Positions 1 to 5,905 of a stretch of 11,952 nucleotides of DNA are shown here, piece by piece. Every line of letters begins with the position of its first letter. The first letter of the stretch is position 1. A model generated the notes under the pieces. That model was not told the DNA's origin, made no database searches, and worked only from the letters and a program-made list of their open reading frames with translations. The position numbers and the translations under genes are program-made. Origin of the DNA: Nitrososphaerales archaeon TH526 (GTDB lineage Archaea; Thermoproteota; Nitrososphaeria; Nitrososphaerales; Nitrososphaeraceae). The stretch lies in the NCBI GenBank assembly GCA_014523665.1, contig JAATVR010000461.1, positions 1 through 11,952 of the forward strand. Direction: 5' to 3'.

Positions 1-397
1 ACCAAGTAAAATCATCTTCATCACTATTATCTCATGATCCCCAGCAGCTCAAGAGGATTTTAGTGGTTGACGATAACTCTGATATACTGTATACCTTACA
101 GATTGGACTAGAAAGTGATCCGACGATGCAAGTCTATGGTTTTGACAAACCGCCCTTAAAACTAATTTCTACGATCTATTACTAATCGATGTGAACACGT
201 CGTTAATGGACGTTCTTCAATTAGCCCACTAAATGTTACAGAAGGACCTCAATGCCAGGGTTTGTATTATGACTTCTTGAGAGGTTAATGTGGATGTAGC
301 GAGAGGAGTGCGTCCACTCAAAAGTATAGGCTGTTTCATCAAGAAGCCAATTACTACAGAACAACTGATAAAACGCATTAGAGATGAATTAGTGTAA
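1..397 (+). pseudogene. Decayed response-regulator receiver domain (5' end outside window)
   Basis: This is the remnant of a CheY-like receiver domain, the phosphoryl acceptor in two-component signalling. The frame is open from the window edge and contains RILVVDDNSDIL near 54-89, the beta-1 strand with the acidic pair. That frame stops at TAA 183-185. The matching continuation lies in another frame (NFYDLLLIDVNTS, about 164-202), with the phospho-acceptor Asp codon at 188-190. That second frame is broken by TAA 230-232 and TGA 278-280, then continues as VRPLKSIGCFIKKPITTEQL with the conserved Lys-Pro at about 344-349, and ends at TAA 395-397. One frameshift plus two in-frame stops make real decay much more likely than a single sequencing error. 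It converges on the histidine kinase gene and may be that kinase's former partner, which is inference only. Confidence 0.8.
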
Positions 398-454
398 ATG
401 GAAGCTATGGTCCTGCATTAACATTACTGATTGTTTATTCGATTAAAACCATGT

Positions 455-2020
455 TTATTTCTTATTCATATCAATTGGCAAACTAAATGTGAATGTCGCT
501 CCTGTATCTCCGTCATAGGTGTTATTCTCGCCCCACATACTGCCACCGTGTTTTTCAATTATACTCTTGGAAATAAATAACCCCAAACCAGTACCTCCTG
601 CGTCCGATTTAGTAGCGAACTTTGTAAAAAGTTTCGGCAAAATGTCTGGATGTATCCCAATTCCAGTATCTTTTATTTTAACAATAATCTCTTTGCCATT
701 ACCCGTTCGTTTAACAGTAACTTCAATACTACCCTTATCTGTGAACTTGAAAGCATTACTTAGTAAGTTATTAACAACCTGACACACCCTGCTTCTATCC
801 GCTTCTATAATCGTAGTACCACCATTTCCTTGATATTCATAACGTAAAGCTATATTGCTTCTATTGCGTTTCTTAATACTTTGACGGTACTCATCCGAGA
901 TTTCCATGATCATCTTGCTGAGGTCAAATTTTTCTTTCTTTAAAATAAGAGATCCACTTTCAATCTTTGTGACATCCAAAATATCTTCTGTAAGCTGAAT
1001 TAGTCTTTTTGAGTTTCTAAGTATAATATCTAACAGTATTTCTTCTTGTTCTGCGTTCATTATGAGGCTTCTATCATTTCCTTCCTTCACGTGGTGAAGA
1101 TATTCAGTCAGTCCAAGTATCGGTTGTATGGGTGTTCGAAGCTCATGTGCTGCCACGTTTATGAATTCATCTTTTAGCCTATCCCTGTGCTTCAGTTCTT
1201 CATTTGCGTGTTCTAGTTCCTTTGTTAATTCATTCTGTTTCTTCATATAGCTCTTTAGAGAATTCACCATCGAATTAAATGAATTACTTAGAACTGAAAG
1301 CTCATCGTTCCCTTTGCCTTTAACTGATACATCTAAATTTCCTTTACTTATTTCAGATGTTGCAGCAGTTAAAGCAAATATTGGTTTTAGGATTCTCAGA
1401 ACTAGAAATAGTACTATAGCAGCAACCGCAATGTTTAGAACCGCAAATATCCCTTGCAAAATCATTGAATTCTGTGAACTGACTCTTGCGTACTCTCCTA
1501 GTTCGGTAACTAATATGTTTGACGAATTCAGTAATGATGATCCTCTTGTTTGAATTGTTGCCATCAGAGCCTCAACAGTTGGCGATGTTATTGCAGCATT
1601 ATTGATCTTTTCATTAGATTCCATTACGCTGTTTGTCAAAATCGCTTTTAGAGAAACCCATTCCTGATAGATTGAATTCCAATCCTCCAAAAATTTTGAT
1701 GGCAAGGGTCTTAAATCAATATCCGATATCATTCCACCTTGTTTTAATCTCAAGATATTTGATTCCAGTTGGTTCATTGCGGAGCCAATATTAGACAGGT
1801 CATTGCTATTCCCTCCTTCAGAAAAATATTCTGATACCTGTAACATAAGGTTAGAAGTGAGAAATCGATTCTTCCCTGCAATATTTATTGAGTTTCCTAA
1901 ATGTGTCTCTTGTGATTCGTAATAAGAAAGTATACTAAAGCTACTGATAACAAAACCAATTTGAACTATAACTAGAATTCCTATTTTTAAGCCTATTTTA
2001 GAACGTATTGACCCCATCAT
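455..2020 (-). CDS. Membrane sensor histidine kinase with PilJ/NarX-like sensor, HAMP, HisKA and HATPase domains
   Basis: A 521-residue two-component sensor kinase. Order: TM1 about residues 11-31; extracytoplasmic sensor 32-185; TM2 about 186-209; HAMP linker about 208-260; short coiled coil 258-282; HisKA with the phospho-acceptor His292 in AHELRTP; N-box around NNLLSNAFKF (417-426); G1 box DTGIGI (451-456); F-box LFTKF (464-468); G2 box GGTGLGL (475-481). All catalytic motifs are intact, so it should autophosphorylate. The sensor starts with SINIAGKNRFLTSNL (44-58), which resembles the P-box helix of PilJ/NarX-type sensors; the ligand is unknown. No receiver domain is fused. Two ATGs stand at the start and the first is used here. 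No clear ribosome site or TATA box lies just upstream, and the start is 14 nt from the end of the preceding small reading frame, so co-transcription with it is likely. Confidence 0.95.
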   Translation of the reverse strand: MMGSIRSKIGLKIGILVIVQIGFVISSFSILSYYESQETHLGNSINIAGKNRFLTSNLMLQVSEYFSEGGNSNDLSNIGSAMNQLESNILRLKQGGMISDIDLRPLPSKFLEDWNSIYQEWVSLKAILTNSVMESNEKINNAAITSPTVEALMATIQTRGSSLLNSSNILVTELGEYARVSSQNSMILQGIFAVLNIAVAAIVLFLVLRILKPIFALTAATSEISKGNLDVSVKGKGNDELSVLSNSFNSMVNSLKSYMKKQNELTKELEHANEELKHRDRLKDEFINVAAHELRTPIQPILGLTEYLHHVKEGNDRSLIMNAEQEEILLDIILRNSKRLIQLTEDILDVTKIESGSLILKKEKFDLSKMIMEISDEYRQSIKKRNRSNIALRYEYQGNGGTTIIEADRSRVCQVVNNLLSNAFKFTDKGSIEVTVKRTGNGKEIIVKIKDTGIGIHPDILPKLFTKFATKSDAGGTGLGLFISKSIIEKHGGSMWGENNTYDGDTGATFTFSLPIDMNKK

Positions 2021-2034
2021 ATTAGAGCCATGCT

Positions 2035-2151
2035 TCAGTATTGATCATCATGCTGGTCAAGTATTATTCTTATACCCATCTTGGAGTATTTATCCTTTAA
2101 TCTCTTTTTTAGGTGAAGTTGGACGTAATAATCTTTTGCATTAACTATCAT
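2035..2151 (-). CDS. 38-codon reading frame, probably the displaced 3' part of the preceding gene
   Basis: It starts MIVNAKDYYVQLHLKKRL and ends LDQHDDQY, a basic and probably helical peptide. Its ATG at 2151 overlaps the last codons of the upstream 98-residue reading frame by 11 nt, and its stop is 14 nt before the histidine kinase start. Removing one A from the A6 run (T6 on the + strand, 2155-2160) joins the two frames into one 133-residue protein whose C-terminal helix runs through the junction (EAAAEK-EMIVNAKDYYVQ). I therefore favour a frameshifted single gene over an independent microprotein, but a translationally coupled tiny gene cannot be excluded. No family is recognised. Confidence 0.5.
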   Translation of the reverse strand: MIVNAKDYYVQLHLKKRLKDKYSKMGIRIILDQHDDQY

Positions 2152-2437
2152 CTCTTTTTTCCGCAGCTGCTTCTATAGTCTTCTGCTTTTCCTTGTTAAG
2201 TTCATCGAGAGTCATGCTATCTGCTGAGGTAATAATGCCATTCCCCTCGGAATTCTCTTGTACAGAAATGGCTGCATATTGGGAATTTTTCAAGATCTCA
2301 ACGATAGAATCATCTTTAGAAGGTAGTTGGAATTCTAAATCTTCTAATGGAATCACAGAGCCGTAATCATCGATATCGAGCTCGGTGACGTTAACCATTT
2401 TATTGTCATAATTAATGCCGTTTACTTTAACTAGCAT
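2141..2437 (-). CDS. Hypothetical acidic protein, 98 residues, likely truncated by a frameshift
   Basis: I do not recognise the family. The protein starts MLVKVNGINYDNKMVNVTEL; the N-terminal half is probably beta-rich (VKVNGINY, VNVTELDIDD) and the last 25 residues look helical and charged (LDELNKEKQKTIEAAAEK). It has no signal peptide, membrane segment or Cys cluster, so it is probably cytosolic. It lies directly upstream of the histidine kinase on the same strand, with only the 38-codon frame between, suggesting one transcript. A possible alternative start is Met14. The stop follows shortly after an A6 homopolymer, and the +1 frame continues as a good helix, so the native product may be 133 residues. 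Confidence 0.6.
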   Translation of the reverse strand: MLVKVNGINYDNKMVNVTELDIDDYGSVIPLEDLEFQLPSKDDSIVEILKNSQYAAISVQENSEGNGIITSADSMTLDELNKEKQKTIEAAAEKRDDS

Positions 2438-2467
2438 AATCCGTATTTAAATAGAATCGTAATCAAA

Positions 2468-2476
2468 TTATTATAT
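2468..2476 (-). promoter_or_regulatory. Possible TATA box for the hypothetical gene/kinase unit
   Basis: ATATAATAA on the minus strand, centred about 35 nt upstream of the ATG at 2437, would place transcription start a few bases before the ATG. A second TATA-like palindrome (TATTTAAATA, 2444-2453) lies closer and would suit the internal Met14 start instead. Which one is used cannot be told from sequence. Confidence 0.35.
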
Positions 2477-2519
2477 GTTAAGGTAATGACGACAAATGAT
2501 ATTATTTTGGTTTGAGCAA

Positions 2520-2630
2520 TTAGTCATTACACCTATCACATTGGGAGCATTGTATATGCAGTGAATTTGGATCCGGCATATCCAATAATGTAGTCAGAGG
2601 CTTATAATCGGCGTCGTCGTTATTGACCAT
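2520..2630 (-). CDS. Possible 36-residue microprotein with a C-terminal CxxCxxC motif
   Basis: A short reading frame starts MVNNDDADYKPLTTLLDMPD and ends LHIQCSQCDRCND. Three cysteines spaced CxxCxxC sit four to nine residues from the C-terminus, together with a nearby His, a pattern compatible with binding Zn or an Fe-S cluster; the fourth ligand could be the His or come from a partner. The body is acidic. No ribosome site and no convincing TATA box are visible upstream. Frames of this length occur by chance in AT-rich DNA, so support rests on the cysteine pattern and sensible composition. It is isolated between divergent transcription units. Confidence 0.4.
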   Translation of the reverse strand: MVNNDDADYKPLTTLLDMPDPNSLHIQCSQCDRCND

Positions 2631-2711
2631 TTGTAGTGAAATACAAAGTGTAAGTTATGGACTGCATAGCTAGTGGTAGCATAGCGACACATGAGTTAAC
2701 TGTAATAAACG

Positions 2712-2855
2712 TTACCGAATTTTGAGCACGAATAAGATCTCAGACTCTTCAAGTAAAGTATGACGCAGACTTTTCATCATGGTAATCAGCGGGCCAAAAT
2801 CTTCTTCAGTCAGCTTCTGAATCCTCTCGATTATTATCTTCCAAGATCTATAAAT
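2712..2855 (-). pseudogene. Short coding-like relic without a start codon
   Basis: An open stretch of 47 codons on the minus strand reads IERIQKLTEEDFGPLITMM followed by KSLRHTLLEESEILFVLKIR before TAA at 2712-2714. The helical, amphipathic composition looks protein-like, yet the frame opens after a TGA and the only Met codons lie in the middle. I take it as the 3' end of a decayed gene. A 22-residue peptide from the internal ATG pair is a weaker alternative. No family is recognised. Confidence 0.3.
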
Positions 2856-2914
2856 TCAAATCTGAACTACAGGAAATTATATTATCTTTAATGTCTTGAA
2901 ATCAGCACTTTAAC

Positions 2915-2924
2915 TATTAAATAG
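2915..2924 (+). promoter_or_regulatory. TATA box for the secreted-protein gene
   Basis: TATTAAATAG at 2915-2924 would place transcription start near 2945. This argues against the TTG at 2926 as start codon, because it would lie upstream of the transcript, and favours ATG 2959 or ATG 2995. Confidence 0.5.
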
Positions 2925-2958
2925 ATTGAAGCGAATAAACATACAGGTTTTACTTGAT

Positions 2959-3978
2959 ATGACAGATGAAAGAAGGACTCACCTAGTATTTGATATGCAT
3001 GGTTCAGTTTTTAGATCTGCATTTATTCTTTTTCTATTTCTTGTCGTTACTGGTGCATTTATGTACCCCAAGTCTGCTAATGCTGATGGTCTATTTCAAG
3101 AACAGCTTTCAGCATCATTTGATGATAGAAAAACAGATCTAATAATAAAGATGATGCCTCCAGTAGTTACAACTGAAACATTAGAGAACCAAAGTCAAAA
3201 GCCAGTTATCCAATTTAAGCTATATGATCCGGCTACCAAAGAAGGATTTAAACACGTAACTTACTATATTACGATTGAGAAAGACGGCAAAAAGCTCCTC
3301 TCTGATTGGTTTCATGATCATAAGGGAGATTTGAAAATAGAGATGAAGCCAAGTGATGCAGAGAGCATAAAGGTTTATGGGGAACCAGATCCTATTCTAC
3401 AGGCATTCACAGGGACCGACAGAAACCCGGTAATCGCAACTGGTCCTATATTCTCTGAGGGAGGTTTGTATCATTTTATGGTAAGAGTAACAACTATTGA
3501 CTACGACAGGACATTGATTCCTGATGATAAACAACCAGAATATGATGGGTGGTTAAGTATCGGAGCGGTAGAAAATCAGCAAGTATCATTAGATGATGGC
3601 AGTAAGAAACTAATTCCAATTCAGATTATCTCTTACTATGATGAACTGAAAGATTTCAGTTTTAATCCAGATTCAAAGGAAATTCAATTTACCATGCCGT
3701 TTGATTGGAATGTAACAAGGTTAGAGGCCAACAAGATAATGGTACATCAAGAGGTCAATCTTCCGAAGCCATCTAAGCTTTCCTCTGAATCGTATGTTGG
3801 AACTATAGATGGTATGAATGTTACAAAAAACCTAATGATAGATTCCACCAATAGTACGAAGGATATAGTTCACTTTATGATACCAAAACCAGTCGTAATG
3901 GAAATTGCGCAACAAGTCAGTAAGGTAGGACAGGCAGGAGATGGATTAATGAAATTTACTCTAAAGCCTACAATTTAA
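2959..3978 (+). CDS. Secreted conserved hypothetical protein with Sec signal peptide
   Basis: The product is about 339 residues from ATG 2959, or 327 from ATG 2995; the frame also extends to a TTG at 2926, which I reject because of the TATA box position. A signal peptide is clear: a basic residue (FRSAF), hydrophobic core FILFLFLVVTGAF, then KSANA before DGLF, an AxA-type cleavage site. The mature part is rich in beta strands and aromatic residues (FKHVTYYITIEKDGK, GGLYHFMVRVTTIDYDR, DGWLSIG) with several N-x-S/T sites suitable for archaeal glycosylation. No catalytic motif or C-terminal anchor is seen. From memory it resembles a family of extracytoplasmic proteins common in ammonia-oxidising archaea, with no assigned function. 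It is transcribed alone and followed by a T-rich terminator. Confidence 0.85.
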   Translation: MTDERRTHLVFDMHGSVFRSAFILFLFLVVTGAFMYPKSANADGLFQEQLSASFDDRKTDLIIKMMPPVVTTETLENQSQKPVIQFKLYDPATKEGFKHVTYYITIEKDGKKLLSDWFHDHKGDLKIEMKPSDAESIKVYGEPDPILQAFTGTDRNPVIATGPIFSEGGLYHFMVRVTTIDYDRTLIPDDKQPEYDGWLSIGAVENQQVSLDDGSKKLIPIQIISYYDELKDFSFNPDSKEIQFTMPFDWNVTRLEANKIMVHQEVNLPKPSKLSSESYVGTIDGMNVTKNLMIDSTNSTKDIVHFMIPKPVVMEIAQQVSKVGQAGDGLMKFTLKPTI

Positions 3979-3980
3979 TT

Positions 3981-4000
3981 AGGCGCTCTTTTTTCCTCTT
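3981..4000 (+). terminator. T-rich archaeal terminator after the secreted-protein gene
   Basis: Two bases after the TAA stop codon comes AGGCGCTC followed by T6 (3989-3994) and a further pyrimidine-rich stretch, the usual form of an intrinsic archaeal terminator. Confidence 0.45.
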
Positions 4001-4018
4001 AATAGATGAAGCAACTGA

Positions 4019-4090
4019 GTGCGTCCGCTCAATGTACACGTTGTTTTCATCAATAAGCGCATAACTCCTGAAAAGAGGATTGATCTTTAG
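4019..4090 (+). pseudogene. Relic of a response-regulator C-terminal tail
   Basis: The frame 4019-4090 reads VRPL....VFINKRITPEKRI before TAG. It lines up without gaps with VRPLKSIGCFIKKPITTEQLI of the receiver relic at 308-397: VRPL, FI, K, IT and E are shared, and the DNA GAGTGCGTCC.CTCAA is nearly identical (about 304-320 and 4017-4033). Only the last beta strand and helix of a receiver domain remain; the conserved Pro after Lys is lost. Nothing upstream aligns because the secreted-protein gene ends there. From here to 4257 I see no other coding signal, only a T6 run at about 4174-4180. Confidence 0.4.
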
Positions 4091-4257
4091 CAACGATATC
4101 TTAAAGAAGCTATCCGCAATAGCTTAAAAAGGCTTAATCTTGAAAATAAGGAAGAATGGACCATGGACCGACTCTTTTTTATGGATTTCGTTCCACATTC
4201 CTTTCTATTGTATTTAGGATCCGTGGAGAATCTCTACCGAAAATGGAATAGACGCAT

Positions 4258-4755
4258 TTAGAAACTCGTATGCATCCCGACTAAAGCATTCTCATCGGGG
4301 GAAGCGTTCCAATATCCATATCTTGCACTAATCTCTGCGAAACGCGTGAGATCTTCGGGCGTCACAGGCAAAAAGGTGCCCGTCTCTAGTCTTCCCGTCT
4401 CCTGAAAGAATTGACCGAGTTTTTTGGTCGTGATGATGAGAACGAGAGTAGGTGCGTTGGAGACGTTACGCCAGGCGTGTCGTGCGTTAGAGGGAACATG
4501 AATATAGTCGCCCGCTTTTGCTCCGATCCATGTATAGTCCTCGCTGTCTTGCCTCAAACCCTCTACCTCGACAGAGATGACGAGAAAATCATCGGTATCG
4601 GCGTGAGAGTGAAGCGGAACAGATACACTTGGTGGGATTGTGCCCTTGAGCACACAGAAGTCATTTTGTGCATCCTGGGGCGAGGTTAGAAATTCTACAG
4701 TTGGTCCGAGAAGTTCGAGGACTTTGCCTGTGCTAGGATTCTTCTCAAGACTCAC
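4258..4755 (-). CDS. Single-domain cupin protein
   Basis: A 165-residue cytosolic protein with one complete cupin beta-barrel. Motif 1 is VPLHSHADTDDFLVI, giving metal ligands His49 and His51 and an acidic position around Asp55/56 where the family usually has Glu. Motif 2 is GDYIHVPSNARHAWRN with His93. The active site could therefore bind a divalent metal; cupins of this size range from dioxygenases and isomerases to sugar-binding proteins, and the substrate cannot be told. The start is GTG, selected because a perfect AAAGGAGG lies 7 nt upstream and because it overlaps the stop of the preceding small gene (GTGA). GC is about 53% in a sampled 60-base stretch, well above neighbouring genes, which with the strong ribosome site suggests acquisition from bacteria. 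Confidence 0.9.
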   Translation of the reverse strand: MSLEKNPSTGKVLELLGPTVEFLTSPQDAQNDFCVLKGTIPPSVSVPLHSHADTDDFLVISVEVEGLRQDSEDYTWIGAKAGDYIHVPSNARHAWRNVSNAPTLVLIITTKKLGQFFQETGRLETGTFLPVTPEDLTRFAEISARYGYWNASPDENALVGMHTSF

Positions 4756-4934
4756 GTGATTCCCTCCTTTCTAGTTCTCCAAAGTAGGGTGATGGGGCCT
4801 CTGCAAGAGACCCAAAGTTCACTCTGTTTGACTTCAATCATTCTGAGTGTACGATTTATTTTTTCATTGGGAATGATGATTAGTGGAAGAACCAGGTCAT
4901 CAATACTTGGAACATTGGAATTGAGATTTACCAT
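4752..4934 (-). CDS. Putative 60-residue hypothetical protein coupled to the cupin gene
   Basis: Reading from ATG 4934 the product begins MVNLNSNVPSIDDLVLPL and ends LLWRTRKEGIT. The frame extends to an upstream ATG at 4973, but a good TATA box at 4958-4967 sits about 28 nt before 4934, so 4934 fits a leaderless start. The stop TGA overlaps the GTG start of the cupin gene in the sequence GTGA, and the cupin's ribosome site lies inside the last codons of this frame. That arrangement (leaderless first gene, Shine-Dalgarno-led second gene) is typical of archaeal operons and is the main evidence that the frame is translated. No domain is recognised; it has a hydrophobic stretch (LVLPLIIIP) too short for a confident membrane span. 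Confidence 0.45.
   Translation of the reverse strand: MVNLNSNVPSIDDLVLPLIIIPNEKINRTLRMIEVKQSELWVSCRGPITLLWRTRKEGIT
4763..4770 (-). promoter_or_regulatory. Perfect Shine-Dalgarno site of the cupin gene
   Basis: AAAGGAGG on the minus strand, 7 nt from the GTG start at 4755. It fixes the cupin start and is the only strong ribosome binding site noticed in this window, where other genes appear leaderless. Confidence 0.85.
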
Positions 4935-4957
4935 ATACCAATTTAGAGTAAGAACAC

Positions 4958-4967
4958 AATATATTTT
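4958..4967 (-). promoter_or_regulatory. TATA box for the 60-residue gene and cupin
   Basis: AAAATATATT on the minus strand, centred about 28 nt upstream of ATG 4934, the spacing expected for a leaderless archaeal transcript. Confidence 0.5.
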
Positions 4968-5013
4968 GAGCATTGCCAGTCATTCTAACATCAAAGCAGC
5001 AGTACCGGGAGAG

Positions 5014-5343
5014 TTAAGCCGGCTTCTGTTCACCAACCGTATCCAAATAGTCTGCAATTTCATCGAATGTCTCGCCAGAATCATTGAGTCGAATAATTGT
5101 GTCTTTATGAACTCCCATATACCTTAATGCAATTGATGCACCCAATAATTTTTCTCTAGCGTGAGAATCGTCTTTACCATTCCAGCCATAATACGACATA
5201 ATGACACCGACGGCACATCTTCTATCATGTCCATCAGAATATCGTCTACGGACTTGTCTAAACTTTTTTCCATGTATTCGTAAGATTTGAGAAACAGTCA
5301 GTTCCTGTTTTAATAATTGGTGCTGCTGCTGCTGCTGACTCAT
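5014..5343 (-). CDS. Hypothetical protein, 109 residues, probably conserved in the phylum
   Basis: A soluble protein with a low-complexity N-terminus (five Gln from a CAG repeat, residues 3-7) followed by a compact domain: basic segment GKKFRQVRRRYSDGHDRR (25-42), then CAVGVIMSYYGWNG (43-56), a helix EKLLGASIALRYMG (64-77) and a strong closing segment IIRLNDSGETFDEIADYL (83-100). The RLNDSG.TFDEIADYL segment looks like a conserved helix-turn signature; I believe similar proteins occur in ammonia-oxidising archaea, without known function. The basic patch would allow nucleic-acid contact, which is speculation. ATG 5343 is supported by a TATA box about 28 nt upstream and no ribosome site, so it is leaderless and starts its own transcript. 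Confidence 0.85.
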   Translation of the reverse strand: MSQQQQQHQLLKQELTVSQILRIHGKKFRQVRRRYSDGHDRRCAVGVIMSYYGWNGKDDSHAREKLLGASIALRYMGVHKDTIIRLNDSGETFDEIADYLDTVGEQKPA

Positions 5344-5366
5344 CTTACCAATATCATGATCAACAA

Positions 5367-5375
5367 GTTATTTAG
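5367..5375 (-). promoter_or_regulatory. TATA box for the 109-residue gene
   Basis: TCTAAATAAC on the minus strand, centred about 28 nt before ATG 5343, as expected for a leaderless transcript. Confidence 0.5.
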
Positions 5376-5422
5376 ACGCTGCATTCCCAGTCGTTATAGA
5401 AAAGCTTCTGTGGAAATGGACC

Positions 5423-5591
5423 CTAGTGTTCGAATCTGTTGCCAGGGTTTGCTCTATCAGCGAGTACATAATTCGAGCAGGCAATCGCAAGAATGAATCC
5501 TATAGGTATTGTTCTTGCCAATGGGATCAGTTGATTTAGGAGGTAGAACGGCTAGAAGGGATTAGGTTAACAGTGCCTAGGTTACGTCCAT
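5423..5591 (-). pseudogene. Decayed small membrane-protein gene with an intact promoter
   Basis: The last 42 codons (5423-5551) read PFYLLNQLIPLARTIPIGF then ILAIACSNYVLADRANPG and NRFEH, a clear membrane segment followed by a polar tail. The frame is closed upstream by TAG 5552-5554. About 40 bases further on, ATG 5591 follows a good TATA box by 23 nt, but its frame (MDVT) stops after four codons, and an intermediate frame (NLGTVNLIPSS) can bridge the two. The distance from 5591 to 5423 is 169 nt, not a multiple of three. I read this as a roughly 56-residue membrane protein gene broken by indels. A TTG start within the tail frame could still give 32 residues. No family is recognised. Confidence 0.4.
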
Positions 5592-5609
5592 GCGGATTCA
5601 CAAAATGGG

Positions 5610-5618
5610 TATTTAAAA
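5610..5618 (-). promoter_or_regulatory. TATA box in front of the decayed membrane-protein gene
   Basis: TTTTAAATA on the minus strand, centred about 23 nt before ATG 5591. Between here and 5724 I see nothing that supports a gene on either strand. Confidence 0.35.
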
Positions 5619-5724
5619 CTTTGCAGAAAGGTTGGACAGATTTGTCGACAGCAGCACTTTATGGATATTTATTATAAGGAGATGGGAAATGATAGAATGA
5701 ACTAACCTTGGTTTAGTTTTATCC

Positions 5725-5823
5725 CTAGGCGTAAGTAGGTTTTGAGTAATTAATGCCATCTAACCTTCTAATTTCAGAGATTGTTACCAATTCAACACCA
5801 TAAAAAAAGGGCTTTAACCTCAT
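5725..5823 (-). CDS. Possible 32-residue microprotein
   Basis: The frame starts MRLKPFFYGVELVTISEIRR and ends NYSKPTYA. Composition is protein-like (basic start, amphipathic middle) but no motif is recognised. Just upstream on the minus strand is AAAGGAAAGT before the ATG, a partial ribosome site, and a TATA-like AGTATAATTA about 30 nt from the ATG. A perfect palindrome sits between the two. At this length chance cannot be excluded; it could also be the end of a decayed longer gene. Confidence 0.35.
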   Translation of the reverse strand: MRLKPFFYGVELVTISEIRRLDGINYSKPTYA

Positions 5824-5827
5824 ACTT

Positions 5828-5841
5828 TCCTTTATAAAGGA
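5828..5841. repeat. 14-bp perfect palindrome, possible operator
   Basis: TCCTTTATAAAGGA reads the same on both strands. It lies 5-18 nt upstream of the ATG at 5823 and downstream of the likely TATA box, so it would overlap the transcription start. It could be a dimeric regulator site or itself serve as a TATA element. Confidence 0.4.
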
Positions 5842-5905
5842 GGAAGTCATAATTATACTTAATTATCCTTAGCATTGGTATTAAAGTGGTTCAGATTGAA
5901 ACATT

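Noticed and set aside
2926-2928. TTG start for the secreted protein
   Set aside because: It lies upstream of the transcription start predicted from the TATA box at 2915-2924 and makes the signal peptide unusually long; ATG 2959 or 2995 fit better.
4756-5127. Long + strand frame of 123 codons
   Set aside because: It is antisense to the 60-residue gene and to the 3' part of the 109-residue gene, both of which have promoters and better composition.
5322-5338. CTG triplet repeat, five units
   Set aside because: It encodes the short Gln run at the N-terminus of the 109-residue protein; too short to call a functional repeat array.
5428-5436. GTTCGAATC, resembling a tRNA T-loop
   Set aside because: The flanking bases do not form a T-stem, no acceptor or anticodon stem can be drawn around it, and the stretch is explained by the membrane-protein relic on the other strand.
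5684-5704. AAGGAGAT followed by an ATG, a ribosome-site-like pair
   Set aside because: The frame stops after seven codons (MGNDRMN), and no neighbouring frame extends it.
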